Shown in pieces: positions 33,125-40,095 of a DNA stretch of 43,592 bases. Under the pieces are notes generated by a model, which was not told the origin of the DNA, did not search any database, and saw nothing but the letters and a program-made list of their open reading frames with translations. The stretch's first letter is position 1. Each line of letters begins with the position of its first letter. Source of the DNA: an uncultured Erysipelotrichaceae bacterium (GTDB lineage Bacteria; Bacillota_I; Bacilli_A; Erysipelotrichales; Erysipelotrichaceae); assembly GCA_944326795.1 (NCBI GenBank), contig CALVFJ010000013.1, positions 1-43,592 on the forward strand, written 5' to 3'. The position numbers and the translations under genes are program-made.

Positions 33125-33859
33125 TTAAATTATTTCTATCTTTCCTTTGTATTTTTTTAGGTAGGCATTATTGACGCTGTCTCCGCGATCAAGATTTCCG
33201 CTGACCCAGATTGGCGGATCGAAATTGTGATCTGCCATGATCTGAATAGCTTCGGCTATGATGCCGATCAAAACGGTCATGGTTACGACCGTAGATGTTG
33301 AACAAAATTTTTCAGTGATCCTTGGATCTTCTAAAACGGCATCTCCTTTGACCGAGCAGGTATCTAATACGATATCTACGACATCTTTGAGCAACTTGCC
33401 GCTAGAATGTCTAGATGTGACGTTATTGGAATAATTTAAACCTGTAGCGCCGATCACGCACATGCCTTTATTTTTAGCAGCCATGGCCATTTCGATACCA
33501 GCTGGATTCCGACCAGAGATACTAATGATGATCATCGTATCGTTTGGTGTGGTGTAGGTGCTATCCAGTACGGTGGCAGCAAATCCTTCGGTCCTTTCCA
33601 TCAATTGTGAATAACGAGCCTTAGGATAAATATTATAGTGAGGAATCATGATGGCGTTGATTGGTACCAATCCTCCAGTTCTAAAGCATAGTTCTTCACC
33701 AAACATCTGGGAATGTCCACAGCCAAAAACATGGACGATGCCATCATTCATCACGGTATTAGCGATCTTTTGGGCACATTGTTCGATGATATCTTCCTGT
33801 TTAAGCGCTTCTTCTAATTGTTGTTGCATGATATGAGCAAATTCTTGGTATCTTTTCAT
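33125..33859 (-). CDS. SIS-domain sugar-phosphate-binding protein (UPF0309 type)
   Basis: A 244-residue protein with one sugar isomerase (SIS) domain. VHVFGCGHSQMFGEELCFRTGG (about 45-66) contains the phosphosugar-binding GxGxS, and DTMIIISISGRNPAGIEMAMAAK (about 106-128) is the second SIS strand and Ser-rich loop. The length fits UPF0309. Members probably isomerise or sense an amino-sugar phosphate; a specific activity is not established. The ATG at 33859 is preferred because AAAGG lies at proper spacing, whereas it abuts the ATG at 33871. The tRNA-Thr terminator lies just upstream. Confidence 0.85.
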   Translation of the reverse strand: MKRYQEFAHIMQQQLEEALKQEDIIEQCAQKIANTVMNDGIVHVFGCGHSQMFGEELCFRTGGLVPINAIMIPHYNIYPKARYSQLMERTEGFAATVLDSTYTTPNDTMIIISISGRNPAGIEMAMAAKNKGMCVIGATGLNYSNNVTSRHSSGKLLKDVVDIVLDTCSVKGDAVLEDPRITEKFCSTSTVVTMTVLIGIIAEAIQIMADHNFDPPIWVSGNLDRGDSVNNAYLKKYKGKIEII

Positions 33860-33892
33860 GTTATTTACCATCCTTTAATGATAATATACGCT

Positions 33893-33924
33893 AAAAAAAA
33901 GCATCCTGCAATAGGATGCTTTTA
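33893..33924 (-). terminator. Terminator of the tRNA-Thr transcript
   Basis: GCATCCT and AGGATGC form a perfect stem; on the minus strand it ends in a run of eight T residues. Confidence 0.85.
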
Positions 33925-33933
33925 CATGTCAAA

Positions 33934-34008
33934 TGGTGCCGACTATAGGATTTGAACCTACGACCTACGCGTTACGAGTGCGTTGCACTACCACTGTGCT
34001 AAGTCGGC
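33934..34008 (-). tRNA. tRNA-Thr (anticodon CGU)
   Basis: A complete 75-base cloverleaf including an encoded CCA end. The acceptor GCCGACT/AGTCGGC, the D arm GCAC/GTGC and the T arm GTAGG/CCTAT with TTCAAAT pair well. The anticodon loop CTCGTAA gives CGU, decoding ACG. The anticodon stem ACGCA/CGCGT has an A-C mismatch next to the loop. It lies 35 bases after the LD-carboxypeptidase stop and has its own terminator; it may be cotranscribed with that operon or use TATAAT at 34038-34043. Confidence 0.93.
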
Positions 34009-34043
34009 AACTAAGCAATTAATTGCTCAGCTATATTATTATA

Positions 34044-35015
34044 TCATTTTAATTCAAAAATGATAGTAAAATTTTCATTTTTTGCATTAATTGTTGCGTA
34101 TGCCCCATTAATCAAGGTCATTCGTGGTATCGTATGACCGATATCCGCATCATTGATGATTGCGACATCATCGATAGCAGAAGTTAGAGCTTCAAAATAG
34201 CTCATGCCGGTGAAAGATGAAGGAAAGATGGTCCGCCCATTGATAATGGCTTTTGTTCCTTCAAAGTATCCGGCATATTTCATTTGTAGCAAGGTTAGAT
34301 AAAAATCCTCCGCTGATAAGCCATAATTGTCGAAAAACCAGATGATGCCATCATTTTTATAGCGATTAATAAACGCTTTGGTTCCATCATATGGCGTGTT
34401 GATGATGTTACGGATCACATCGATGCAACCACCGATAAGTCGTCCGCTTATGTGGATAGAAGGTTGGTTTAATTGGTAGCACACCTTTTGATCATAAATG
34501 ATCTTCTTGGCGTTATAATCTGGCTTTTGATAATAAATATAATTATGTTGAGCAATCAAATGTCCTTGCATCAATTTTATACCGTTGGTGATATATTCAT
34601 GTTCGACATCAAACGAGCTAGCTGATAAGCCATAAAGCGTAGCAATATCAAATTTGGTCGTTAGACAGTAAAGCATGCTGGTAGGGTCAGAAGCTCCCAT
34701 ATACCATTTAGGGTTTTTTGCCATTTTTTCAAAATCAAGATGCGGCAAGATCTCAAAAAGAAAATCACCGCCGCGAGCACATAATACCATTTTTACCATA
34801 GGATCTTCTGCAAGTTCCATTACTTCATTGGCACGAACAACGGCTGAAGCAGAGCGCAGTCCATCAACACGGACGTGAGCAGTTTCTTTGATAGTAAAAT
34901 GTTTATTTAAAGCATTATAAGCAATTTCGTAATTTTCAAGTTTGCTGCCGACCCCAGCGCTAGGTGCGCAGATGCCGATGGTGTCATTTGGATTTAGGAA
35001 TTTAGGATAATGCAT
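34044..35015 (-). CDS. LD-carboxypeptidase, peptidase family S66 (MccF-like)
   Basis: A 323-residue serine peptidase of family S66, which trims D-amino acids from murein tetrapeptides or cleaves related amides. Family hallmarks are ICAPSAGVG near 15-23, WYMGASDPTSML with the nucleophilic Ser (family consensus GxSDxT), the GGCIDVIRNI segment holding the first part of the Glu/His relay, and NDADIGHTIPRMTLING near the C-terminus with the catalytic His. It has no signal peptide, so it acts in the cytoplasm on recycled wall peptides. It is the last gene of a unit with a Na+/Ca2+ antiporter and a PPC-domain protein; the gap to the latter is four bases. Confidence 0.88.
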   Translation of the reverse strand: MHYPKFLNPNDTIGICAPSAGVGSKLENYEIAYNALNKHFTIKETAHVRVDGLRSASAVVRANEVMELAEDPMVKMVLCARGGDFLFEILPHLDFEKMAKNPKWYMGASDPTSMLYCLTTKFDIATLYGLSASSFDVEHEYITNGIKLMQGHLIAQHNYIYYQKPDYNAKKIIYDQKVCYQLNQPSIHISGRLIGGCIDVIRNIINTPYDGTKAFINRYKNDGIIWFFDNYGLSAEDFYLTLLQMKYAGYFEGTKAIINGRTIFPSSFTGMSYFEALTSAIDDVAIINDADIGHTIPRMTLINGAYATINAKNENFTIIFELK

Positions 35016-35019
35016 GATC

Positions 35020-35412
35020 TTACCTTTCTAGGATAACTAGTTCTTTGTATCCGGTATCATTATCTAGCTCACGGATGAATTCACGATCATCCATGCTTAA
35101 GATCGTTAATTCACATGTTGTATTGATGATGCAGCCGTTTAATAAATGGCCACCGATCGTATTGCCTTGATCATCAGCAACGCAAATATGCAGATGGCTA
35201 TGATGCATGCTACATGTGCCATTAATGCTTAAGATCTCGAAGTCTTGGATATACTCGCGATCTTCCAGCGCTTTGGCCAAGCGAATATGTAGCTTTTGTA
35301 AACATCCTACGCTAGAAAGAATGATACCTGCATGAACATTGTTAGCTTGGCAGATTTCTTGGATGCTTTGCTTAAGATCGGCATCTTTATGTAAGCGGGT
35401 CGTAATGATCAT
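35020..35412 (-). CDS. PPC/DUF296-domain protein
   Basis: A 130-residue protein with a single PPC (DUF296) domain, the fold of plant and prokaryotic conserved AT-hook-associated proteins. The cluster TCSMHHSHLHICVADDQGNTIGGHLLNG (about 66-93) contains the conserved histidines, which could bind a metal, and the C-terminal RELD-type end is typical. In bacteria the domain stands alone and no DNA-binding hook is visible. Its biochemical role is unknown. It lies between the antiporter (three-base gap) and the LD-carboxypeptidase (four-base gap), so it belongs to a three-gene operon. AGGAAC precedes the ATG. Confidence 0.8.
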   Translation of the reverse strand: MIITTRLHKDADLKQSIQEICQANNVHAGIILSSVGCLQKLHIRLAKALEDREYIQDFEILSINGTCSMHHSHLHICVADDQGNTIGGHLLNGCIINTTCELTILSMDDREFIRELDNDTGYKELVILER

Positions 35413-35415
35413 AAA

Positions 35416-36345
35416 TTAGTTCCTCATGATGATATAAGCGGTATATATGATGAATAATAAGATAAAAAAAGCTCCATTAGCACGATCTACCTTGTGCTTG
35501 ATCAATGCGATGACCAATAAAATAATGGCGGAGATAAGCATGATAACACCATCAAACATTAGAATGTTTTCAAATCCATATGGTGAGATCGAACAACTAA
35601 TTCCTAAGATGAATAACAAGTTGAAGATACATGAACCTACAACGTTGCCGATTGCGATATCGGTTTCGCCTTTACGGGCAGCAATGATCCCGGTAACTAG
35701 TTCTGGCAAGGATGTTCCGATAGAGACAATGGTCAAGCCAACGAGCTTTTCGCTCATGCCAAGGCTAAGAGCTAGATGCTTGGCGCTATCTACGACCATA
35801 TCACCGCCTATGATGACCCCGGTCAAACCAATTAAGGCCAATATAATGGCTTTAGGTAAGCTTACGGTTTGATCTTCTTCTTTTTTAGCAACACTATGAG
35901 TAAAAGCAAACCGAATCAAATTTGCACAATATAAGATGATACCTAATAAAAGAATAAGACCTTCGATACGGCTAAGCCTGCTATCATACATAAAGATCAA
36001 GGTCAATATATTGGCCCCAACCAAAATAGGAAGATCTTGTTTGACGACCTGATTGGTTATTGGTAAAGTACAGATCATGGCATTGATACCTAAGACAGCT
36101 AAAATATTAAAGATATTTGATCCAATGACATTGCTGATCGAAATAGCGCTGGAATTATCTAACGCTGCAGCAATCGATACTGCAGCTTCAGGAGCGCTTG
36201 TTCCAAAAGCTATGATCGTTAAACCAATAATGATGGTTGGTATCTTGAAGAATAATGCGATCGAACTAGCTCCATCAACAAAGATATCAGCGCCTTTTAT
36301 CAGCAAGACAAAGCCGATCAGTAATAAGATGACATTTATCAGCAT
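35416..36345 (-). CDS. Na+/Ca2+ antiporter of the CaCA family (YrbG-like)
   Basis: A 309-residue polytopic cation/Ca2+ exchanger with ten or more helices in two inverted repeats. Each repeat contains the alpha motif: IAFGTSAPEAAVSIAAAL and GSNIFNILAVLG in the first, and VSIGTSLPELVTGIIAARKG and GSCIFNLLFILG in the second. The acidic residues in the PEA/PEL segments form the ion site. It probably exports Ca2+ or another cation in exchange for Na+. GGAAGGGAA supports the start. It is the promoter-proximal gene of the unit with the PPC protein and the LD-carboxypeptidase. Confidence 0.93.
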   Translation of the reverse strand: MLINVILLLIGFVLLIKGADIFVDGASSIALFFKIPTIIIGLTIIAFGTSAPEAAVSIAAALDNSSAISISNVIGSNIFNILAVLGINAMICTLPITNQVVKQDLPILVGANILTLIFMYDSRLSRIEGLILLLGIILYCANLIRFAFTHSVAKKEEDQTVSLPKAIILALIGLTGVIIGGDMVVDSAKHLALSLGMSEKLVGLTIVSIGTSLPELVTGIIAARKGETDIAIGNVVGSCIFNLLFILGISCSISPYGFENILMFDGVIMLISAIILLVIALIKHKVDRANGAFFILLFIIYTAYIIMRN

Positions 36346-36446
36346 AATTTTTATTCCCTTCCAAGGTAATAATTATATATTTTTTTAAGGGCATATGCTA
36401 GTAAAAATATGGAAAATAGTATATATTAATAATAATTGGAGGCTAT

Positions 36447-36596
36447 ATGAAACTGGATATCGATTTATTGCTTAATGTTGTTGCCATAGCTTTTTTGATC
36501 GTTGTTTTAGCCATGCTTTGCTGGGAAAAAATAGTTCACAGACGAAGAATGGAAGAACAAGAAGCTAAAAGCAATGCTAAGATTCGTCAAAGCTGA
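36447..36596 (+). CDS. Small single-span membrane protein (49 residues)
   Basis: A 49-residue open frame (MKLDIDLLLNVVAIAFLIVV at its start) preceded by a strong TTGGAGG seven bases upstream. Residues 7-25 form one transmembrane helix. The C-terminal tail is charged (HRRRMEEQEAKSNAK), so the likely topology is C-terminus inside. Its last ten bases overlap the 3' end of the convergent sirtuin gene. It is too short to be annotated by many pipelines. I recognise no family. TATATT lies upstream, so it probably has its own promoter. Confidence 0.7.
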   Translation: MKLDIDLLLNVVAIAFLIVVLAMLCWEKIVHRRRMEEQEAKSNAKIRQS

Positions 36597-37315
36597 TCCA
36601 GTTTTATTTGCGAAAGAACATTGCTTAGGGCATCGTTGATGACCAGGTCGGCTTTTTGGTCAAACGGCGTATGATCTTTATTGATCAAGACCAATTTGTC
36701 TTGCTTATAATAATTTATAAAGCCAGCTGCTGGATATACCTGCAGGCTGGTACCACATACGATCAATACATCGGCACTTGATATCAATGATAATGCATCG
36801 TTGATATTTTTTTCATCTAGGGGCTCTTCATATAGAACGACATCAGGCTTGATGATCCCACCACATGTACATCGTGGTATACCACTAGCGTGGATGATCG
36901 TATCCAAATCATAAAATTTGTGACATTTGGTACAATGATTGCGATGAATAGAACCATGAAGCTCAATGACGTGTTTGCTACCAGCGGCGTGATGAAGACC
37001 ATCGATATTCTGCGTTATCGTTCCTAGGCATTTATGCTTTTTTTCTAATTTAGCAATAAAATTATGGGTTATATTTGGCTGGGCATGAGGATATATCATC
37101 TTATTTTTATAAAAACGATAAAACTCTTCCGGATTTTGTTGAAAGAAGGTATGGCTTAAGATGATTTCTGGGGGATAGGAATATTCTTGGTTATATAATC
37201 CATCTGTACTACGAAAATCGGGGATGCCACTGTCACATGATACGCCTGCTCCCGTAAAAAAGACAATGCTTGAAGCGTTGCTTATATAGTTTTGCAGCTG
37301 TTCGAGCTTATTCAT
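36587..37315 (-). CDS. Sir2-family NAD-dependent protein deacylase (CobB-like)
   Basis: A 242-residue sirtuin that removes acyl groups from lysines using NAD. All elements are present: FFTGAGVSCDSGIPDFRS (19-36) for NAD binding, TQNIDGLHH (101-109), catalytic His120 in ELHGS, a four-cysteine zinc site (Cys128, Cys131, Cys149, Cys151) and GTSLQVYPAAG near 200. The start at 37315 is chosen for AAAGGAGG upstream; it lies within the end of the WYL regulator gene (eight-base overlap), so the two are coupled. The absence of extra domains argues for a housekeeping deacylase rather than a defence effector. Confidence 0.92.
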   Translation of the reverse strand: MNKLEQLQNYISNASSIVFFTGAGVSCDSGIPDFRSTDGLYNQEYSYPPEIILSHTFFQQNPEEFYRFYKNKMIYPHAQPNITHNFIAKLEKKHKCLGTITQNIDGLHHAAGSKHVIELHGSIHRNHCTKCHKFYDLDTIIHASGIPRCTCGGIIKPDVVLYEEPLDEKNINDALSLISSADVLIVCGTSLQVYPAAGFINYYKQDKLVLINKDHTPFDQKADLVINDALSNVLSQIKLDQL

Positions 37316-38279
37316 GATGTTCCTCCTTTTGTTCATAAATAGTTGTAATGTTTTTGGCAAGTGTTAATAGTTGTTTTTTTAGATCTTGTGGGGCAAGTAC
37401 TTCAGCTTGACCATTGAAGGCGATGATCCAAGCTAACAGATCATTGGAAATGATGCTGTTAAAATTAAGGATGAAACTTTTGTCATCTTGATAAGTTTTG
37501 ATTGCATTGCCTTGCAGTCGATCATATACGATATGCTCGATCTTATTGTCAAAGCGCATTACGATATTTTCTTTGACACCAATATTCATGTTGAAATTTT
37601 CACTTAGATATTTTTGAATGTCGATGGATGGTAAAATGATGTCTTGAGATTTGATGCTTTGGATATTTACCATCCTGTCTAAACGATAATGAGAATAGCT
37701 TTGATGTTTATGGCTGTAAGACAATAGATAATAGTTGTCATTAGCTAAGATAATGTAACATGGCTTGGTTTGATAAACAGCAATCTTACCATTTTTATAG
37801 CGAAAATGTTTATTTGAAAAGGTCATATCGGCATAGTTGAAGCTGATATCTTCATGCTGTATAAGGGCATGGATGATATTGTTTAAATTATATACCGTGG
37901 CGTTATCCATAACTTTTTTATCTAAGGATATCGTTACGGCAGCTAATAGTTCTTGTTCAAATTTGGAAAGGTTGGAGTTGATGTTGCTGATAAGCTCGGT
38001 GGTTTTTGCCGTGCTTAAAAAACGCTGGATGTTTAAGGCGTCAATAATGATCTTGATATCGGTTATCGAAAGATTACGTTCGAGATAATATCCTTTCTTA
38101 TTTTTATCGTAATTAATGGTATATCCGCATAGATTTAGTTTTTTGATATCACTATAGATGGTCTTACGATCAGCGTTGATATTTTGTTGAGCTAGTTTAT
38201 CGGCTAGCATCGTTGCATTCAAGCAGTGGTTCTCATCGCTTTCTTGCTGGAATATCTGTAATAGTTTAATGATCCTCAT
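37308..38279 (-). CDS. WYL-domain transcriptional regulator with DeoR-like helix-turn-helix
   Basis: A 323-residue regulator. The N-terminal winged helix (about 1-65) has LNATMLADKLAQQNINADRKTIYSDIKKL, typical of the DeoR/WYL type. A middle helical region and a WYL domain (about 140-240; the YNxRxx-like DRMVNIQSIKSQD and the preceding LLSYSHKHQSYSHYRLDR) follow, with a C-terminal WCX-like end. WYL regulators often respond to nucleotides or single-stranded nucleic acid. There is no ribosome site; TACAAT (38286-38291) ends six bases before the ATG, suggesting a leaderless message. Its promoter overlaps an inverted repeat, so autoregulation is likely. Coupled to the sirtuin. Confidence 0.85.
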   Translation of the reverse strand: MRIIKLLQIFQQESDENHCLNATMLADKLAQQNINADRKTIYSDIKKLNLCGYTINYDKNKKGYYLERNLSITDIKIIIDALNIQRFLSTAKTTELISNINSNLSKFEQELLAAVTISLDKKVMDNATVYNLNNIIHALIQHEDISFNYADMTFSNKHFRYKNGKIAVYQTKPCYIILANDNYYLLSYSHKHQSYSHYRLDRMVNIQSIKSQDIILPSIDIQKYLSENFNMNIGVKENIVMRFDNKIEHIVYDRLQGNAIKTYQDDKSFILNFNSIISNDLLAWIIAFNGQAEVLAPQDLKKQLLTLAKNITTIYEQKEEHHE

Positions 38280-38285
38280 AGCATT

Positions 38286-38340
38286 ATTGTAACATATGTC
38301 CTAAATTTTGGACATATGTTTGTATGAAACTTTATATAAT
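38286..38340. promoter_or_regulatory. Divergent promoter region with a perfect 11-bp inverted repeat
   Basis: AACATATGTCC (38291-38301), eight bases, then GGACATATGTT (38310-38320). Inside, AAATTT continues the symmetry, so about 30 bases are nearly palindromic. The repeat overlaps the TACAAT -10 box of the WYL gene (38286-38291, minus) and lies just upstream of a TATAAT (38335-38340, plus) for the 38367 gene. Probable operator of the WYL regulator. Confidence 0.7.
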
Positions 38341-38366
38341 GATGTCACTTAGATGAGGTGATAGTG

Positions 38367-38873
38367 ATGACAAAGTTACAAATGGTATATTTAGAAATGT
38401 TTTTGATCTTATTTGGTTTTTTCTATATGTTCAATGCTTATCAAACGGTAGTGTTGATCCTTGTTGGATGGGCACTGGTATTAGCAAGCTGTAATTTACG
38501 CTTTGATCATCGGTTTTTTATGCGAATGCTATTGTTCTTGGGCATACAGTATATCTTGATTGCTGTTTGTTCATTGCATGTGGTATTTGAACATGTATTT
38601 GTTTTATGTGCCGCAAATACGTTAGTGTGGGAAAGCTTTATGAACATTTATCATGAAGGAAATAGTTATCTGCGTTTTAAAATGGAAAATATAATCTATA
38701 TCTTGATCTTGGTTTATCTAGGGTTCATTATGCTGTGGATCGTGTTGCCAAAAGGCATTACTGCTGGCTTTGCAGGAGGAACTGGCGGATCTTGGGGCTT
38801 ATTGGTAATGATTCAGTTATTGTTCGTTCCAGCAATTAGTCGTTTTATCTTGGAAAAAATATGCTACAATTAA
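38367..38873 (+). CDS. Multi-span membrane protein of unknown function
   Basis: A 168-residue protein with four to five hydrophobic segments (about 8-22, 24-42, 53-78, 112-133, 143-160) and few charges between them. KMENIIYILILVYLGFIMLW and a Gly-rich GFAGGTGGSWG are visible near the C-terminus. I do not recognise a family. AGGTG precedes the ATG at 38367, and a GTG three codons earlier is unlikely. It is divergent from the WYL regulator, facing the inverted-repeat operator, so it is probably a regulatory target. The CDF exporter starts 19 bases downstream and may be in the same transcript. Confidence 0.6.
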   Translation: MTKLQMVYLEMFLILFGFFYMFNAYQTVVLILVGWALVLASCNLRFDHRFFMRMLLFLGIQYILIAVCSLHVVFEHVFVLCAANTLVWESFMNIYHEGNSYLRFKMENIIYILILVYLGFIMLWIVLPKGITAGFAGGTGGSWGLLVMIQLLFVPAISRFILEKICYN

Positions 38874-38892
38874 TTACCAAGGAAGTGATAAA

Positions 38893-40065
38893 ATGACTAA
38901 ACTATTGATCGGTTTATTTGTAAAGGATCATGAAAATATTAATGATGATCATGTAAGATGGAGCTATGGCATGCTTAGTAGCTTGGTAGGCATCGCTAGC
39001 AATATTTGTTTGTTCTTAGTAAAATTTATCATGGGCTTGATTAGCAATTCCATTGCAATAACCAGTGATGCCTTTAACAATCTTAGCGATTGTGTCAGTT
39101 GTATCATTAGTTTATTTGGCTATCGTTTAGCTAGCAAGCCAGCTGATAAAGATCATCCTTTCGGCCATGGAAGAATGGAATATGTCGTATCGATCATCAT
39201 TTCGTTTTTTATTTTTATGGTTGGAGTTGAGTTGTTAAAAAGTTCTTTTGGCAAGATCTTAGCTCCTGAACCAGTAGCTTTTAATATCGTTGTTTTGATC
39301 ATCATGATCATAACGGTTTTAGTAAAGGTATGGATGTTTACATTTAATCGTTATCTTGGAAAAAAGATCAACAATTCAGCTATGGTTGCAACGTCTAAAG
39401 ATAGCCTTAATGATTGCGTCGCAACCAGTGTTGCGATCTTGTCGCTGATTTTTAGTAATTATACGACTTTGCCAATTGATGGCATAATGGGCTTGTTTGT
39501 TTCACTGTTTATCTTATATTCAGGGTATGGCATCGTTAAAGAAACTTTAGATGACCTTTTAGGTAAACCAGCTGATAGTAAGATCGTAGGGCAGATCCAT
39601 GACTTGATCATGGCTGATCCACATATCATAGGCATTCATGATCTGATAATACATGATTATGGGCCAGGTAAGGCAATTGGCTCATGTCATGTGGAAGTTA
39701 ATGCACATGATAGTTTCATTGCGGTGCATGATGTCGTAGATGAAATTGAAAAGAAAATTCAGGAAGAACTGCATATCATGATGACCTTGCATATGGATCC
39801 GGTAGATACCGATGATGAATTGACAAATCATTATAAACAAATGATCATGGATATCGTAAGATCGATCGATGAACATTTATCGATCCATGATTTCCGTATC
39901 GTTAGCGGACCAACGCATATTAATTTGATATTTGATTGTGTGGTCCCATTTGATAGCAATTTAAGCGATGATAAGCTTAAGATGCTGATCGATGAAAAGC
40001 TTGATGATCAAGATCCAAAATTGTTTACCGTCATAACTTTTGATCGTAATTATTGTATGGATTAA
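38893..40065 (+). CDS. Cation diffusion facilitator (CDF) metal exporter
   Basis: A 390-residue exporter of divalent metal ions. Six transmembrane helices are followed by a cytoplasmic ferredoxin-like domain (about 215-300) and a further C-terminal extension. The metal site in helix 2 reads SDAFNNLSD (Asp59 and Asn63, Asp66), that in helix 5 reads KDSLNDC; DKDHPFGHGRMEY is the conserved loop after helix 2. Asp/Asn instead of His in these positions is closer to the Mn/Fe-type groups than to Zn-type CDFs; I would not name the metal. GGAAGTG precedes the ATG. It ends at a hairpin shared with htpG. Confidence 0.9.
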   Translation: MTKLLIGLFVKDHENINDDHVRWSYGMLSSLVGIASNICLFLVKFIMGLISNSIAITSDAFNNLSDCVSCIISLFGYRLASKPADKDHPFGHGRMEYVVSIIISFFIFMVGVELLKSSFGKILAPEPVAFNIVVLIIMIITVLVKVWMFTFNRYLGKKINNSAMVATSKDSLNDCVATSVAILSLIFSNYTTLPIDGIMGLFVSLFILYSGYGIVKETLDDLLGKPADSKIVGQIHDLIMADPHIIGIHDLIIHDYGPGKAIGSCHVEVNAHDSFIAVHDVVDEIEKKIQEELHIMMTLHMDPVDTDDELTNHYKQMIMDIVRSIDEHLSIHDFRIVSGPTHINLIFDCVVPFDSNLSDDKLKMLIDEKLDDQDPKLFTVITFDRNYCMD

Positions 40066-40095
40066 AAAAAGGCTGAATAAATCAGCCTTTTAATT
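40065..40095. terminator. Bidirectional terminator between the CDF gene and htpG
   Basis: AAAGGCTGA (40068-40076) pairs with TCAGCCTTT (40082-40090), flanked by A and T runs. Confidence 0.85.

Noticed and set aside
35447..35872. 141-codon plus-strand frame under the Ca2+ antiporter gene
   Set aside because: Antisense to a conserved transporter with both alpha motifs; no ribosome site.
36587..38279. Sir2 plus WYL as a phage-defence module
   Set aside because: The sirtuin is a short, canonical deacylase with a four-cysteine zinc site and no effector domain, and no other defence genes or mobile elements are nearby.
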